Positions 8,487 to 16,664 of a stretch of DNA of 64,000 nucleotides are shown in pieces. The DNA lies in assembly GCA_963780815.1 (NCBI GenBank), contig CAWADG010000010.1, forward strand, positions 124,001-188,000, written 5' to 3'. Within the stretch, counting starts at the first letter, position 1. Each line of letters opens with the position of its first letter. The stretch comes from VRUE01 sp963780815 (GTDB taxonomy: Bacteria > Actinomycetota > Thermoleophilia > Solirubrobacterales > 70-9). The notes beneath the pieces were generated by a model. It worked only from the letters and a program-made list of their open reading frames with translations. It was not told the DNA's origin and ran no database searches. Position numbers and translations under genes: made by a program.

Positions 8487-10175
8487 CTAGTACGTCCTCT
8501 CTTCGGGTTCCCACTGGGTGATCGTCACCTCTGAGTATGAGATCTCGGGCCCGTCGTCGCCCAGCTGCAGGTCGATGTGCTTCAGCCACTCCTCGTCGTT
8601 GCGCTCCGGGAAGTCGGTTCGGTACTGGGCGCCGCGGCTCTCCCTGCGCTCGATCGCGCCGATGCAGGTGCACTCGGCGTTGTCGAGCATGTAGCCGAGC
8701 TCGATCGCCCCGAGCAGGTCCTGGTTGAAGACGCTGCCCTTGTCGTCGATGTAGGCGGTCTCGGCCTCCTCCTTGAGGCGGCGGATGGTCTCCAGCGCCT
8801 CCTGGATCCCCGCCTCGTCGCGGAAGACCGCGACCTTGGCGTCCATCGTCGTGCCGAGCTCCTGCTTGATCTCCGAAACGCGCCGGCCCGAGCCCTTCTC
8901 GCGGGCCGAGATCGCGGCGATCGACTCCTCCTCGGCCTCTAGCGCCCCGCGCGAGGGCCGCGTGCCCTCGGTCCGCTTCGCGCGGGCGGCGGCGTCGACG
9001 CCCGACCGGCGCCCGAAGATCAGCGTGTCCAGCAGCGAGTTGGCGCCGAGCCGGTTGCCGCCGTGGACCGAGACACAGGCGACCTCGCCCGCGGCGTAGA
9101 GGCCGGGGATGTCGGTGCGGCCGTCGATGTCGGTCTTGACGCCGCCCATCGTGTAGTGGTTGCCGGGCTTGATCCTGATCGGTTCGCGGGTGATGTCGAC
9201 GCCGGCGAAGTCGCGGCCGACGAGGACGATCTCGCGCAGCGCCTCGTGGATCCGCTTTTTCGGCACCACCGTGATGTCGAGAGCGACGGTGCCGTCGGGG
9301 AAGCCGCGGCCCTCATTGATCTCGGTCTGCTCGGCGCGCGAGACGACGTCGCGCGATGCCAGCTCCATCTTGTTCGGCGCGTAGCGCTCCATGAATCGCT
9401 CGCCGTCGGCGTTGAGCAGGTGGGCGCCCTCGCCGCGGGCGCCCTCGGTGATCAGGAAGCCCTTGCCCGCGAGCGTAGTCGGGTGGTACTGGATCATCTC
9501 CATGTCCATCAGCTTCGCCCCGACGCGGTAGGCCATCGCGATCCCGTCGCCGGTGCAGATCAGGGCGTTCGTCGTCGGCTTCCACGCCTGACCGTTGCCG
9601 CCGCTGGCGAGGATCACGGCCTTGGCGCGGAACAGCTCCATCGAGCCGTCGGCGATGTTGCGGGTGACGACGCCGCAGCACTCGCCCTCGTCGTCCATCG
9701 CGAGCGCGGTGCAGAACCACTCCTCGTAGCGGGCGACCGAGTCAGCGTGCTTCATCAGCTGCTCGTAGAGGACGTGCATGATGGCCTGGCCGGTGATGTC
9801 GGCGACGTAGTAGGTCCGGGCCGCCGAGGCGCCGCCGAAGGCGCGGGTCCCGAGTCTGCCCTCCTCGTTGCGGTGGAAGGTGACGCCGAGGTGCTCGAGG
9901 TGGAGGATCTCCTCCGGGGCCTCGCGGCACATCACTTCGATCGCGTCCTGGTCGCCGAGGTAGTCGGACCCCTTGACGGTGTCGAAAGCGTGCGACTCCC
10001 AGGAGTCGCCCGGGTTGAGCGCCGCGTTGATCCCGCCCTGGGCCGCGTTCGAGTGGGAGCGGACCGGGTGGACCTTGCTGAGGATGCCTACCGATACGCC
10101 CTGCTCGGCGGCGGCGAGGGCGGCGCGCTGGCCGGCGAGGCCGGCACCGATGACCAGGACGTCGTGTGTAGGCAC
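8487..10175 (-). CDS. sdhA: Succinate dehydrogenase flavoprotein subunit
   Basis: Oxidises succinate to fumarate in the TCA cycle and passes electrons to SdhB. 562 residues. The FAD-binding GAGLAGQRAALAA motif starts at residue 10. RSHSNAAQGGINAAL holds His41, the position that binds FAD covalently in this family. The active-site segment ITEGARGEGAHLLNADG and the late HGGNRLGANSLLDT motif are intact. The GTG start at 10175 is preceded by a TATAGA box ten bases upstream. First gene of sdhA-sdhB-CCG subunit. Confidence 0.96.
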   Translation of the reverse strand: MPTHDVLVIGAGLAGQRAALAAAEQGVSVGILSKVHPVRSHSNAAQGGINAALNPGDSWESHAFDTVKGSDYLGDQDAIEVMCREAPEEILHLEHLGVTFHRNEEGRLGTRAFGGASAARTYYVADITGQAIMHVLYEQLMKHADSVARYEEWFCTALAMDDEGECCGVVTRNIADGSMELFRAKAVILASGGNGQAWKPTTNALICTGDGIAMAYRVGAKLMDMEMIQYHPTTLAGKGFLITEGARGEGAHLLNADGERFMERYAPNKMELASRDVVSRAEQTEINEGRGFPDGTVALDITVVPKKRIHEALREIVLVGRDFAGVDITREPIRIKPGNHYTMGGVKTDIDGRTDIPGLYAAGEVACVSVHGGNRLGANSLLDTLIFGRRSGVDAAARAKRTEGTRPSRGALEAEEESIAAISAREKGSGRRVSEIKQELGTTMDAKVAVFRDEAGIQEALETIRRLKEEAETAYIDDKGSVFNQDLLGAIELGYMLDNAECTCIGAIERRESRGAQYRTDFPERNDEEWLKHIDLQLGDDGPEISYSEVTITQWEPEERTY

Positions 10176-10185
10176 GAAACCGGAC

Positions 10186-10191
10186 TCTATA
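10186..10191 (-). promoter_or_regulatory. -10 box TATAGA of the sdh operon
   Basis: TATAGA on the minus strand lies ten bases before the sdhA GTG, implying a very short or absent leader. No -35 was identified with confidence. Confidence 0.5.
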
Positions 10192-10197
10192 GAGCGT

Positions 10198-10221
10198 AAA
10201 TCCGAGGCCGCGGTCGGATTT
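10198..10221. terminator. Hairpin AAATCCGA/TCGGATTT between peptidase and sdhA
   Basis: Perfect 8-bp stem (10198-10205 with 10214-10221) around an 8-base loop, between the end of the M28 peptidase gene and the sdhA promoter. Likely terminates peptidase transcription. No U-tract is present. Confidence 0.5.
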
Positions 10222-10227
10222 CCGCGC

Positions 10228-11406
10228 TCAGAGCCACGCCTCGTCGAGGCGGCGGACCGCGGCCTCGGTGAGGCGGGCGGCGTCGGCGACCGAGCCGAAC
10301 TCGACGTGGTCGGAGACGTCGTTGGGCCAGTGATAGTTGCCCGGCTGCTTGAGGTCGTTGCAGCCGCAGAGCGAGGCGGTCTCGTAGCCGGCCGCGAGCG
10401 GCTCGAGTCCGTCGGTGCCGTTGTGGATGCGGAGGTTGGGGTAGAGGGGGATGCCGAGCTCTTCGGCGAGGCCGTCGATCAACCCGAGCGCACGGCGCGG
10501 GTACTCGTGCATCTTCAGGAACCCCTCTCCGCGGAGGACGAGCAGGTGGGGGCCGGACCCGACCTGGTCGATCGAGAGGAAGAACGTGCTCTCGCGCGGA
10601 AGCTCGCCGAAGTGGCGCTCGCCGAACGCCTTGATCCCCTCACTGAAGGACTCCTCGGCGCCCACCGAGAGGAGGATCACGCGGATCTCGCGGGGCGGCT
10701 CGGCTACCAGGCGCCGGGCGAGCGCGAGGAGGGTGACGACGCCGCTGCCGTTGTCGTTGGCGCCCGGCACCACCCGCCGCAAGCCGATGTCGACCATCGC
10801 CGCCGCCGACCCGGCTCCGAGGAGGAAGCCGAGCTTCAACAGCCATCTCCAGCCGGTCAGCGCGCCGAGCGCGGCGAGGGCGGGCCCGCCGACAACCGGC
10901 GCCATCAGCGGCGGGCTGGTGTCCTTCGACTCGATCATGCCGATGCGGTCGGCGATTCGCGGCAACGCGGGGTGGAAGACGAGGCCGGGATGGGCGGCGT
11001 CGTGGTGGGCGAGGATCACCATCGTCCGCTCGGCGCGGGCCGGGCCGAATTCGCAGAGCACGTTGTAGGCGGTGCGCCGCGGCAGCAGCCGTCGCAATGG
11101 CCTTTTCCCGGGCGGGAAATCGGCTGCGATCCCGGCCGCCCCCGCGGCGCCGAGGAGGGTTCCCAGCAGGCGGCGTCCGCTGAGGGCGGCGAGGCCCCCG
11201 AGCGCTCCGAGGGCCGCCCCGATCCCGAGCGGCCACCAGTAGGTGCCGTGGGCGGGCTCGGCCTCGATCCGAGGCTCGGCTCCGAGCGCACGGAGCTGCC
11301 CGAGGACCCACTCGGCGGCCCGTCGTTCGCCGTCGGAGGCCGATGGGCGCTCGATCCGCTCGAACTCCTCGACCAGCCCCCGCAGCCAGTCCTGGTCCAC
11401 TGACAT
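10228..11406 (-). CDS. M28-family zinc aminopeptidase-like membrane protein
   Basis: 392 residues. Metal and catalytic motifs of peptidase family M28 are visible in order: LAHHDAAH (about residue 132), GANDNGSGV (bridging Asp), GAEES (catalytic Glu and ligand) and a late NYHWPNDVSDHV histidine. Two hydrophobic stretches (about 57-95 and 165-200) interrupt the fold, suggesting membrane attachment. Probably hydrolyses N-terminal residues of peptides; substrate unknown. Divergent from the site-2 protease gene with only 35 bases between the starts. Confidence 0.85.
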   Translation of the reverse strand: MSVDQDWLRGLVEEFERIERPSASDGERRAAEWVLGQLRALGAEPRIEAEPAHGTYWWPLGIGAALGALGGLAALSGRRLLGTLLGAAGAAGIAADFPPGKRPLRRLLPRRTAYNVLCEFGPARAERTMVILAHHDAAHPGLVFHPALPRIADRIGMIESKDTSPPLMAPVVGGPALAALGALTGWRWLLKLGFLLGAGSAAAMVDIGLRRVVPGANDNGSGVVTLLALARRLVAEPPREIRVILLSVGAEESFSEGIKAFGERHFGELPRESTFFLSIDQVGSGPHLLVLRGEGFLKMHEYPRRALGLIDGLAEELGIPLYPNLRIHNGTDGLEPLAAGYETASLCGCNDLKQPGNYHWPNDVSDHVEFGSVADAARLTEAAVRRLDEAWL

Positions 11407-11441
11407 CGTGCGCGACCCTACCGGGCACCTACCATTGGTTC

Positions 11442-12602
11442 ATGCTCGGTGGCAGCCCGATAACCCTTTTCCGGGTCCGTGGAATCCCGATCTCGGTCGA
11501 CTGGTCGTGGTTTCTCGTCCTTTTCCTTGTCATCTTCTGGCTCTCGCGGCTGTTCGGCGACGTCCTCGGTGAAGACAGCTCGGCGACGGCGCCCTTCCTG
11601 CTCGCCCTCATCAGCGCCTTCGGGTTCTTCGCCTCGATCGTCCTCCACGAGCTCGGCCACGCGTTCGTCGCGATGCGGCACGGGATCGGGATCACCAACA
11701 TCCAGCTCTGGATCTTCGGCGGAGTCGCCCAGCTGGACCGCGAGTCAGACCGGCCCTCGACCGAGTTCAAGGTGGCGATCGGCGGCCCGGTCGTGACGCT
11801 TGCGATCGTCGTCGTCCTCGGCCTCGTCGGCCTTGCGGTCGGCGGCGCCGACGAGTTCGGAAAGGCGATGGTGCTCGAACGCGACGCCGAGACCTCCGGA
11901 GCGCTGGCGGCAATCGCGTGGCTGTTCTCGATCAACGCCCTGGTCCTGGTCTTCAACCTGCTCCCGGCATTCCCGATGGACGGCGGCCGGATCGTCCGCT
12001 CGATCGCCTGGTGGCGGACCGGCGACCGCACCGCTGCGACCCGCTTCGCCGCAAACCTGGGCCGGGTCTTCGCCTACATCTTCATCGCCGGCGGCGGGGC
12101 GCTCGCGATCTCGGGCCGGGTCTTCACCGGCGTCTGGCTGGCGCTGATCGGGTTCGTGATCAACGGCTCGGCCCGCGGGGCGGCGATGCAGACGCGGGTC
12201 TCGGGGCGGATCGAGGGGGTCAGGGTCGCCGACGTGATGGACCCCGAACCGGTCGCGATTCCGGGCGAGATCAGCGTCGAGCGTGCCCTCGACGAGTACT
12301 TCCTCCGCTACCGCTGGGGCTGGTTCCCGGTCGTCGACGCGGCACACCGGTTCCAGGGCCTGGTCGTCCGCGACCGCGCCGACGAGGTCCCCGAGACCTC
12401 GCGGTCGACCTCACTCGTCTCGGATTTGCTCGAGACCGACGGCGGCACCTTTCAGGTCCGCGACGACGCCCCGCTCGACTCGCTGCTCTCGAATCGCGCC
12501 CTGCGCCGCTTCGGGGCGCTGATGGCCGTCGACGCCGATGGGCGCCTCTCCGGCGTGATCACGGTCGAGCAGGTCGGGCGAGCGCTGCGCGACGCGCCAT
12601 AG
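11442..12602 (+). CDS. Site-2 protease family zinc metalloprotease with CBS pair
   Basis: 386-residue intramembrane protease. HELGHA (about residue 69) supplies two zinc ligands and the catalytic Glu; NLLPAFPMDGGR (about 173) supplies the third ligand. Several transmembrane segments precede a cytoplasmic C-terminal CBS-domain pair (about 265-385), which in S2P group III proteins senses nucleotides or modulates access. The ATG at 11442 was chosen because MLGGSPITLFRVRGIPISVD is the normal start of the family; upstream in-frame sequence lies antisense to the peptidase. Confidence 0.93.
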   Translation: MLGGSPITLFRVRGIPISVDWSWFLVLFLVIFWLSRLFGDVLGEDSSATAPFLLALISAFGFFASIVLHELGHAFVAMRHGIGITNIQLWIFGGVAQLDRESDRPSTEFKVAIGGPVVTLAIVVVLGLVGLAVGGADEFGKAMVLERDAETSGALAAIAWLFSINALVLVFNLLPAFPMDGGRIVRSIAWWRTGDRTAATRFAANLGRVFAYIFIAGGGALAISGRVFTGVWLALIGFVINGSARGAAMQTRVSGRIEGVRVADVMDPEPVAIPGEISVERALDEYFLRYRWGWFPVVDAAHRFQGLVVRDRADEVPETSRSTSLVSDLLETDGGTFQVRDDAPLDSLLSNRALRRFGALMAVDADGRLSGVITVEQVGRALRDAP

Positions 12603-12621
12603 TCCGATCGCCCGGGGCCGC

Positions 12622-12675
12622 CCGGGGGTTCCTGTTCAGGCCGCTTCGCGGGAGTTCCTTCACAGGAACCCCCGG
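12622..12675. terminator. Bidirectional terminator-like hairpin, 14-bp stem
   Basis: CCGGGGGTTCCTGT (12622-12635) pairs perfectly with 12662-12675 around a 26-base loop, between the convergent site-2 protease and acyl-CoA dehydrogenase genes. The position suits a shared terminator. No poly-T follows. Confidence 0.6.
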
Positions 12676-12733
12676 TCACCCCACGAAAGCGCTGCTGGCG
12701 GGTCGCACAGCTGGACCCCGGGCGGGCGGGGTG

Positions 12734-14407
12734 TCAGGCGGTGGGGCGGTGGCGCTCGACGATGGCGGAGAAGTCGAGACCGGCGGGGAGGGTGCCGAAC
12801 GCCTGGCCCCAGTCGCCGGCGAGCCGCGAGGCGCAGAACGCGTCGGCGACGGCGGGGTCGCCGTGGCGCAGCAGCAGCGAGGCCTGGAGCGCGATCGCCA
12901 TCCGCTCGACGACGCGGCGGGCGCGGGACTGGATCGTCTCGATGTCGCCGGGGACCTCATCTCGCAGCTTCGACACGTAGGCGTCGAGGCGCGGCTCGGC
13001 CCCGCCGGCGTCCATCACCTCGTCGAAGAACGCCTCGATCGAGCCCGGGCTCTTGACCATCGCCCTCAGCACATCCAGACACTGGACATTGCCCGAGCCC
13101 TCCCAGATCGAGGCGAGCGGGCTCTCACGGAACAGCCGCGGCATCCCCGATTCCTCGACGTAGCCGTTGCCGCCGAGGCACTCGAGGCACTCGACCGCGT
13201 GCGACGGCGCCCGCTTGCACATCCAGTACTTGAGGACCGCGTTGGAGAGGCGGCGGAACTCGAAGGCCCGCTCGTCGCCGGCCGCGACCTCGTCGTAGGA
13301 GCGGGCGAGCCGCAGCGCCGAGATCGTCGCCGCCTCGGACTCGACGCAGAGGTCGGCGAGGACGTTCTGCATCAGCGGCTGGTCGATCAGGTCGGCCCCG
13401 AACGCCGACCGGTGGGCTGTGTGGTGGAGGGCCTGGGCGACCCCGGCGCGATAGCCGCTGGCGGCGCCGATCACGCAGTCGAGCCGGGTGTGGTTGACCA
13501 TCTCGATGATCGTCGGCACCCCGCGACCCTCCTCGCCGATCATCCGCGCCCAGGCGCCGCGGAACTCGACCTCGCTAGAGGCGTTGGAGCGGTTGCCGAG
13601 CTTGTCCTTGAGGCGCTGGATGTGGAATGCGTTGCGCTCGCCGTCCGGCGTCCAGCGCGGCATCAGGAAGCAGGAGATGCCGGAGTCGGTCTGGGCGAGG
13701 ACGAGAAAGGCGTCACACATCGGCGCCGAGCAGAACCACTTGTGGCCGACGATCGCGTACTCGGCGCCGGCGCCGCCCCCGTTCAGCGGCGTCGCCGTCG
13801 TCGTGTTGGCGCGGACGTCGGAGCCGCCCTGCTTCTCGGTCATCGCCATTCCGCAGAGCGACCCGCTCTTGCGTTCGGCCGGCAGCGAGCGTTCGTCGTA
13901 GTCGAGCGAGAGGAAGCGCGGTTCCCACTCCTCGGCGACGTCGGGCTGCTTGCGGATCGCCGGGATGGCCGAGTAGGTCATCGAGATCGGGCAGCCGACG
14001 CCGCTCTCGGCCTGCATCAGGAGCATGAACATCGCGGCACGGGCGACGTGGGCGCCGGGCCCGGGGTCGCGCCACGGGGAGGCGTGGAGCCCCTGGTCGA
14101 CCCCGATCCGCATCAGTTCGTGCCAGGAGCTGTCGAACTCGACCTCGTCGATCCGGTTGCCGTAGCGGTCGTGAGTGCGGAGGGCCGGCTTCTTCTCGTT
14201 CGCCTCGAAGCCCCAGCGGATCGTCTGGTGGGAGCCGGTGATCGCGGCGAGCTCGCGGGCGCGGCCCTCGGCCCACTCGGCACCCTCCCGCCTCAGCGCC
14301 TCGACCAGCGGCCGGTCGGCGTCGAAAGGGTTGTAGTCCTCCAGCGGCGGCGGCTGGTTGAAGACCCGGTGGGTCTCCTGCGAGGCTGGGCGCTCGGCGG
14401 TTGCCAC
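12734..14407 (-). CDS. Acyl-CoA dehydrogenase, AidB-like
   Basis: 557-residue flavoprotein of the acyl-CoA dehydrogenase superfamily. The N-terminal FNQPPPLEDYNPFDAD and the blocks GMAMTEKQGGSDVRANTT, GHKWFCSAPM, RLKDKLGNRSNASSEVEF and MVNHTRLDCVIGAA are those of the AidB subgroup, which binds DNA and FAD and is tied to the alkylation response. The late RLFRESPLASIWEGSGNVQ carries the Arg/Glu region of the active site. Enzymatic substrate is unknown for AidB. Monocistronic, convergent with the site-2 protease gene. Confidence 0.9.
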   Translation of the reverse strand: MATAERPASQETHRVFNQPPPLEDYNPFDADRPLVEALRREGAEWAEGRARELAAITGSHQTIRWGFEANEKKPALRTHDRYGNRIDEVEFDSSWHELMRIGVDQGLHASPWRDPGPGAHVARAAMFMLLMQAESGVGCPISMTYSAIPAIRKQPDVAEEWEPRFLSLDYDERSLPAERKSGSLCGMAMTEKQGGSDVRANTTTATPLNGGGAGAEYAIVGHKWFCSAPMCDAFLVLAQTDSGISCFLMPRWTPDGERNAFHIQRLKDKLGNRSNASSEVEFRGAWARMIGEEGRGVPTIIEMVNHTRLDCVIGAASGYRAGVAQALHHTAHRSAFGADLIDQPLMQNVLADLCVESEAATISALRLARSYDEVAAGDERAFEFRRLSNAVLKYWMCKRAPSHAVECLECLGGNGYVEESGMPRLFRESPLASIWEGSGNVQCLDVLRAMVKSPGSIEAFFDEVMDAGGAEPRLDAYVSKLRDEVPGDIETIQSRARRVVERMAIALQASLLLRHGDPAVADAFCASRLAGDWGQAFGTLPAGLDFSAIVERHRPTA

Positions 14408-14439
14408 GCGCGCATTCTCGCAGGAGACCCGCCCGGCGG

Positions 14440-14742
14440 CTAGGCGGTCGCCTCCTCCGGCTGCGGGTCGGGCCGGATGATCACGGTGTCGGCGACCTCG
14501 AGGACCTCGTCGGCGGGCATCCCGACCCTCTTGGCGTGCTCTTTGACCGCCTCGATGCTGGTCGCCTGGTAGATGCAGACGGTCCCGAGCGTGCCGCCGT
14601 CCTCCTTGATCACGTAGCTGCGGATCCAGCGGATGTCCTGCGGAAAATCGTCGGCGGCCACCTGTTTGGAGCGCTCGGCCGCTTCCCCAAGCTCATCCGG
14701 CCCCTGCCATGCCTTTTCCCGACGGATCACATATGTGTTCAT
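14440..14742 (-). CDS. DUF4242 family protein (SCO4226-like)
   Basis: 100-residue protein starting MNTYVIRREKAWQGPDELGE. The YVIKEDGGTLGTVCIYQA segment, the helix SIEAVKEHAKRVGMPADEV and the final strand DTVIIRP are typical of the ferredoxin-like DUF4242 family, one of whose actinobacterial members binds nickel. AGGAGG lies just before the ATG. Divergent from tetR, with a 23-bp palindrome between them, so probably repressed by that TetR. Confidence 0.8.
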   Translation of the reverse strand: MNTYVIRREKAWQGPDELGEAAERSKQVAADDFPQDIRWIRSYVIKEDGGTLGTVCIYQATSIEAVKEHAKRVGMPADEVLEVADTVIIRPDPQPEEATA

Positions 14743-14758
14743 TGGTCCTCCTGATGGG

Positions 14759-14781
14759 ATTACAGACGGTAAGTCGGTAAT
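14759..14781. promoter_or_regulatory. TetR operator candidate, ATTAC-N-GAC-N5-GTC-N-GTAAT
   Basis: 23-bp inverted repeat in the 58-base gap between divergent DUF4242 and tetR starts. Arms ATTACaGAC and GTCgGTAAT are complementary except for one base. It overlaps the TAATAT (14778-14783) that could be the tetR -10, so binding would shut both genes. Confidence 0.65.
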
Positions 14782-14800
14782 ATACGCGAGGAACGTGGAG

Positions 14801-15394
14801 ATGGTTCAGTCAAGGCGGGGGCGGCCCAGTCAGGGGGCGCGGGAGGCGCTGCTCGCGGCCGCCCACGACCTCTTCGTCGAGCGCGAATACGACCTCGTCT
14901 CGACCGAGGAGATCCTCGAGCGCTCGGGGGTCAGCCGCGGCGCCCTCTACCACCACTTCCCGACCAAGCTCGATCTGTTCAGGGCAGTTTGGGAAGCGGA
15001 CGAGCGGCGGTTGATCGAGGGGATCGCCGAAGAGGTCCCGGTTGACGCGAGCCCGTTCGAGTTCCTGGTCGAGGCCGCCCGCGCCTATCTCCGGGCGGCG
15101 GAGACGGACGAGGCCCTGCGCCGGATCGGTCTCCTCCAGAGTCGAGCCGTACTGGGCTGGGAGGGCTGGCGCGCGGCCGCGACTGAGCTCGGGATCGGCG
15201 TTGTGCTGAACGCGGTGAGCGCCGCAATCGAGGCCGGCGAACTGCCGCCGCGCGCCCCCGAGGTCCTTGCCCACACCCTGCTGGCGGCGTTGATCGAGGT
15301 GGCGCTGCTGATCGCCGTCGCCGAGGACCGGGCCGCAGCGCGGGAGCGGTCGGAGGCGGTGATCGTCGACCTCCTGGAGGGGCTGCGTCGATAG
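14801..15394 (+). CDS. TetR/AcrR-family regulator
   Basis: 197 residues. The HTH is LVSTEEILERSGVSRGALYHHF (about residues 30-51), preceded by the usual basic N-terminus with RRGRPSQGAREALLAAA. The C-terminal helical ligand domain has no recognised effector signature. The ATG at 14801 is preceded by an in-frame GTG at 14795, either of which could start. It probably controls itself and the divergent DUF4242 gene through the palindrome between them. Confidence 0.9.
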   Translation: MVQSRRGRPSQGAREALLAAAHDLFVEREYDLVSTEEILERSGVSRGALYHHFPTKLDLFRAVWEADERRLIEGIAEEVPVDASPFEFLVEAARAYLRAAETDEALRRIGLLQSRAVLGWEGWRAAATELGIGVVLNAVSAAIEAGELPPRAPEVLAHTLLAALIEVALLIAVAEDRAAARERSEAVIVDLLEGLRR

Positions 15395-15397
15395 CAT
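15392..15397 (+). promoter_or_regulatory. -10 box TAGCAT of icd
   Basis: Nine bases separate this TAGCAT from the icd GTG, as at many genes in the window; suggests a very short leader. Confidence 0.4.
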
Positions 15398-15406
15398 CCG
15401 CTCGCG

Positions 15407-16639
15407 GTGGAGGCCCAGTCGAAAATCGCTGTAAAGAACCCTGTCGTCGAGCTCGACGGCGACGAGATGACCCGGATCATCTGGGAGTTCATCAAGGAGC
15501 AGCTGATCCAGCCCTACCTCGATGTCGACCTCGTCTACTTCGACCTCGGGATCGAGAGCCGCGACGCGAGTGAGGACCGGATCACCGTCGAAGCGGCTGA
15601 AGCGATCAAGCAGCACGGCGTCGGCATCAAGTGCGCGACGATCACCCCCGACGAGGCGCGGGTCGAGGAGTTCGGCCTGAAGGAGATGTACCGCTCGCCG
15701 AACGGGACGATCCGGAACATCCTCGGCGGTGTGATCTTCCGCGAACCGATCGTGATCTCGAACATCCCGAGGTTGGTGCCGGGCTGGACGAAGCCGATCG
15801 TGATCGGCCGCCACGCCTTCGGCGACCAGTACCGGGCGACCGATCTCGTCGTCCCCGGCGAGGGGAAGCTGACACTCACATACACCCCGACAAACGGCGA
15901 TGACCCGATCGAGCTCGATGTCTATGACTTCCCCAGCGCCGGAGTGACGATGGCGATGTACAACCTCGACGACTCGATCCGTGACTTCGCCCGCGCCTCG
16001 ATGCGCTACGGGCTGGACCGCGGCTACCCGGTCTACCTCTCGACCAAGAACACGATCATGAAGCGCTACGACGGCCGCTTCAAGGACCTCTTCGCCGAGG
16101 TCTACGAGCGCGAGTTCAGGGACGATTTCGAGGCCGCCGGCCTCACCTACGAACACAGGTTGATCGACGACATGGTCGCTGCCGCGCTGAAGTGGGAGGG
16201 CGGCTACGTCTGGGCCTGCAAAAACTACGACGGCGACGTCCAGTCGGACACGGTTGCCCAGGGGTTCGGCTCGCTCGGTCTGATGACCAGCGTCCTGATG
16301 GGCCCCGACGGGAGGACGGTGGAGGCCGAGGCGGCGCACGGCACGGTGACAAGGCACTACCGCCTGCACCAAGAAGGCAAGCCGACCTCGACCAACCCGA
16401 TCGCCTCGATCTTCGCCTGGACCCGCGGCCTCGCCGCCCGCGGCCGCCTCGACGACACTCCCGAGGTCTCGGAGTTCGCCAAGACGCTCGAGCGGGTCTG
16501 CATCGAGACGGTCGAGGCGGGCAGCATGACCAAAGACCTCGCGCTCCTGGTCGGCCCCGACCAGGAGTACCTCACGACCCAGGAGTTCCTCGCCGCGATC
16601 GACGAGCGACTCCAGGCCGCGATGGCAAAGAAGAGCTGA
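15407..16639 (+). CDS. icd: NADP-dependent isocitrate dehydrogenase
   Basis: Oxidatively decarboxylates isocitrate to 2-oxoglutarate. 410 residues, with the eukaryotic-like (subfamily II) pattern: NPVVELDGDEMTRIIWEFIK near the N-terminus, SPNGTIRNILGGVIFREPI binding isocitrate, and AEAAHGTVTRHYRLHQEGK with the NADP-binding loop. The GTG start at 15407 gives the standard N-terminus. 25 bases separate it from mdh, so the two TCA enzymes probably form an operon. Confidence 0.97.
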   Translation: MEAQSKIAVKNPVVELDGDEMTRIIWEFIKEQLIQPYLDVDLVYFDLGIESRDASEDRITVEAAEAIKQHGVGIKCATITPDEARVEEFGLKEMYRSPNGTIRNILGGVIFREPIVISNIPRLVPGWTKPIVIGRHAFGDQYRATDLVVPGEGKLTLTYTPTNGDDPIELDVYDFPSAGVTMAMYNLDDSIRDFARASMRYGLDRGYPVYLSTKNTIMKRYDGRFKDLFAEVYEREFRDDFEAAGLTYEHRLIDDMVAAALKWEGGYVWACKNYDGDVQSDTVAQGFGSLGLMTSVLMGPDGRTVEAEAAHGTVTRHYRLHQEGKPTSTNPIASIFAWTRGLAARGRLDDTPEVSEFAKTLERVCIETVEAGSMTKDLALLVGPDQEYLTTQEFLAAIDERLQAAMAKKS

Positions 16640-16664
16640 CAATCACCACCCAGGAGGACCTCCA

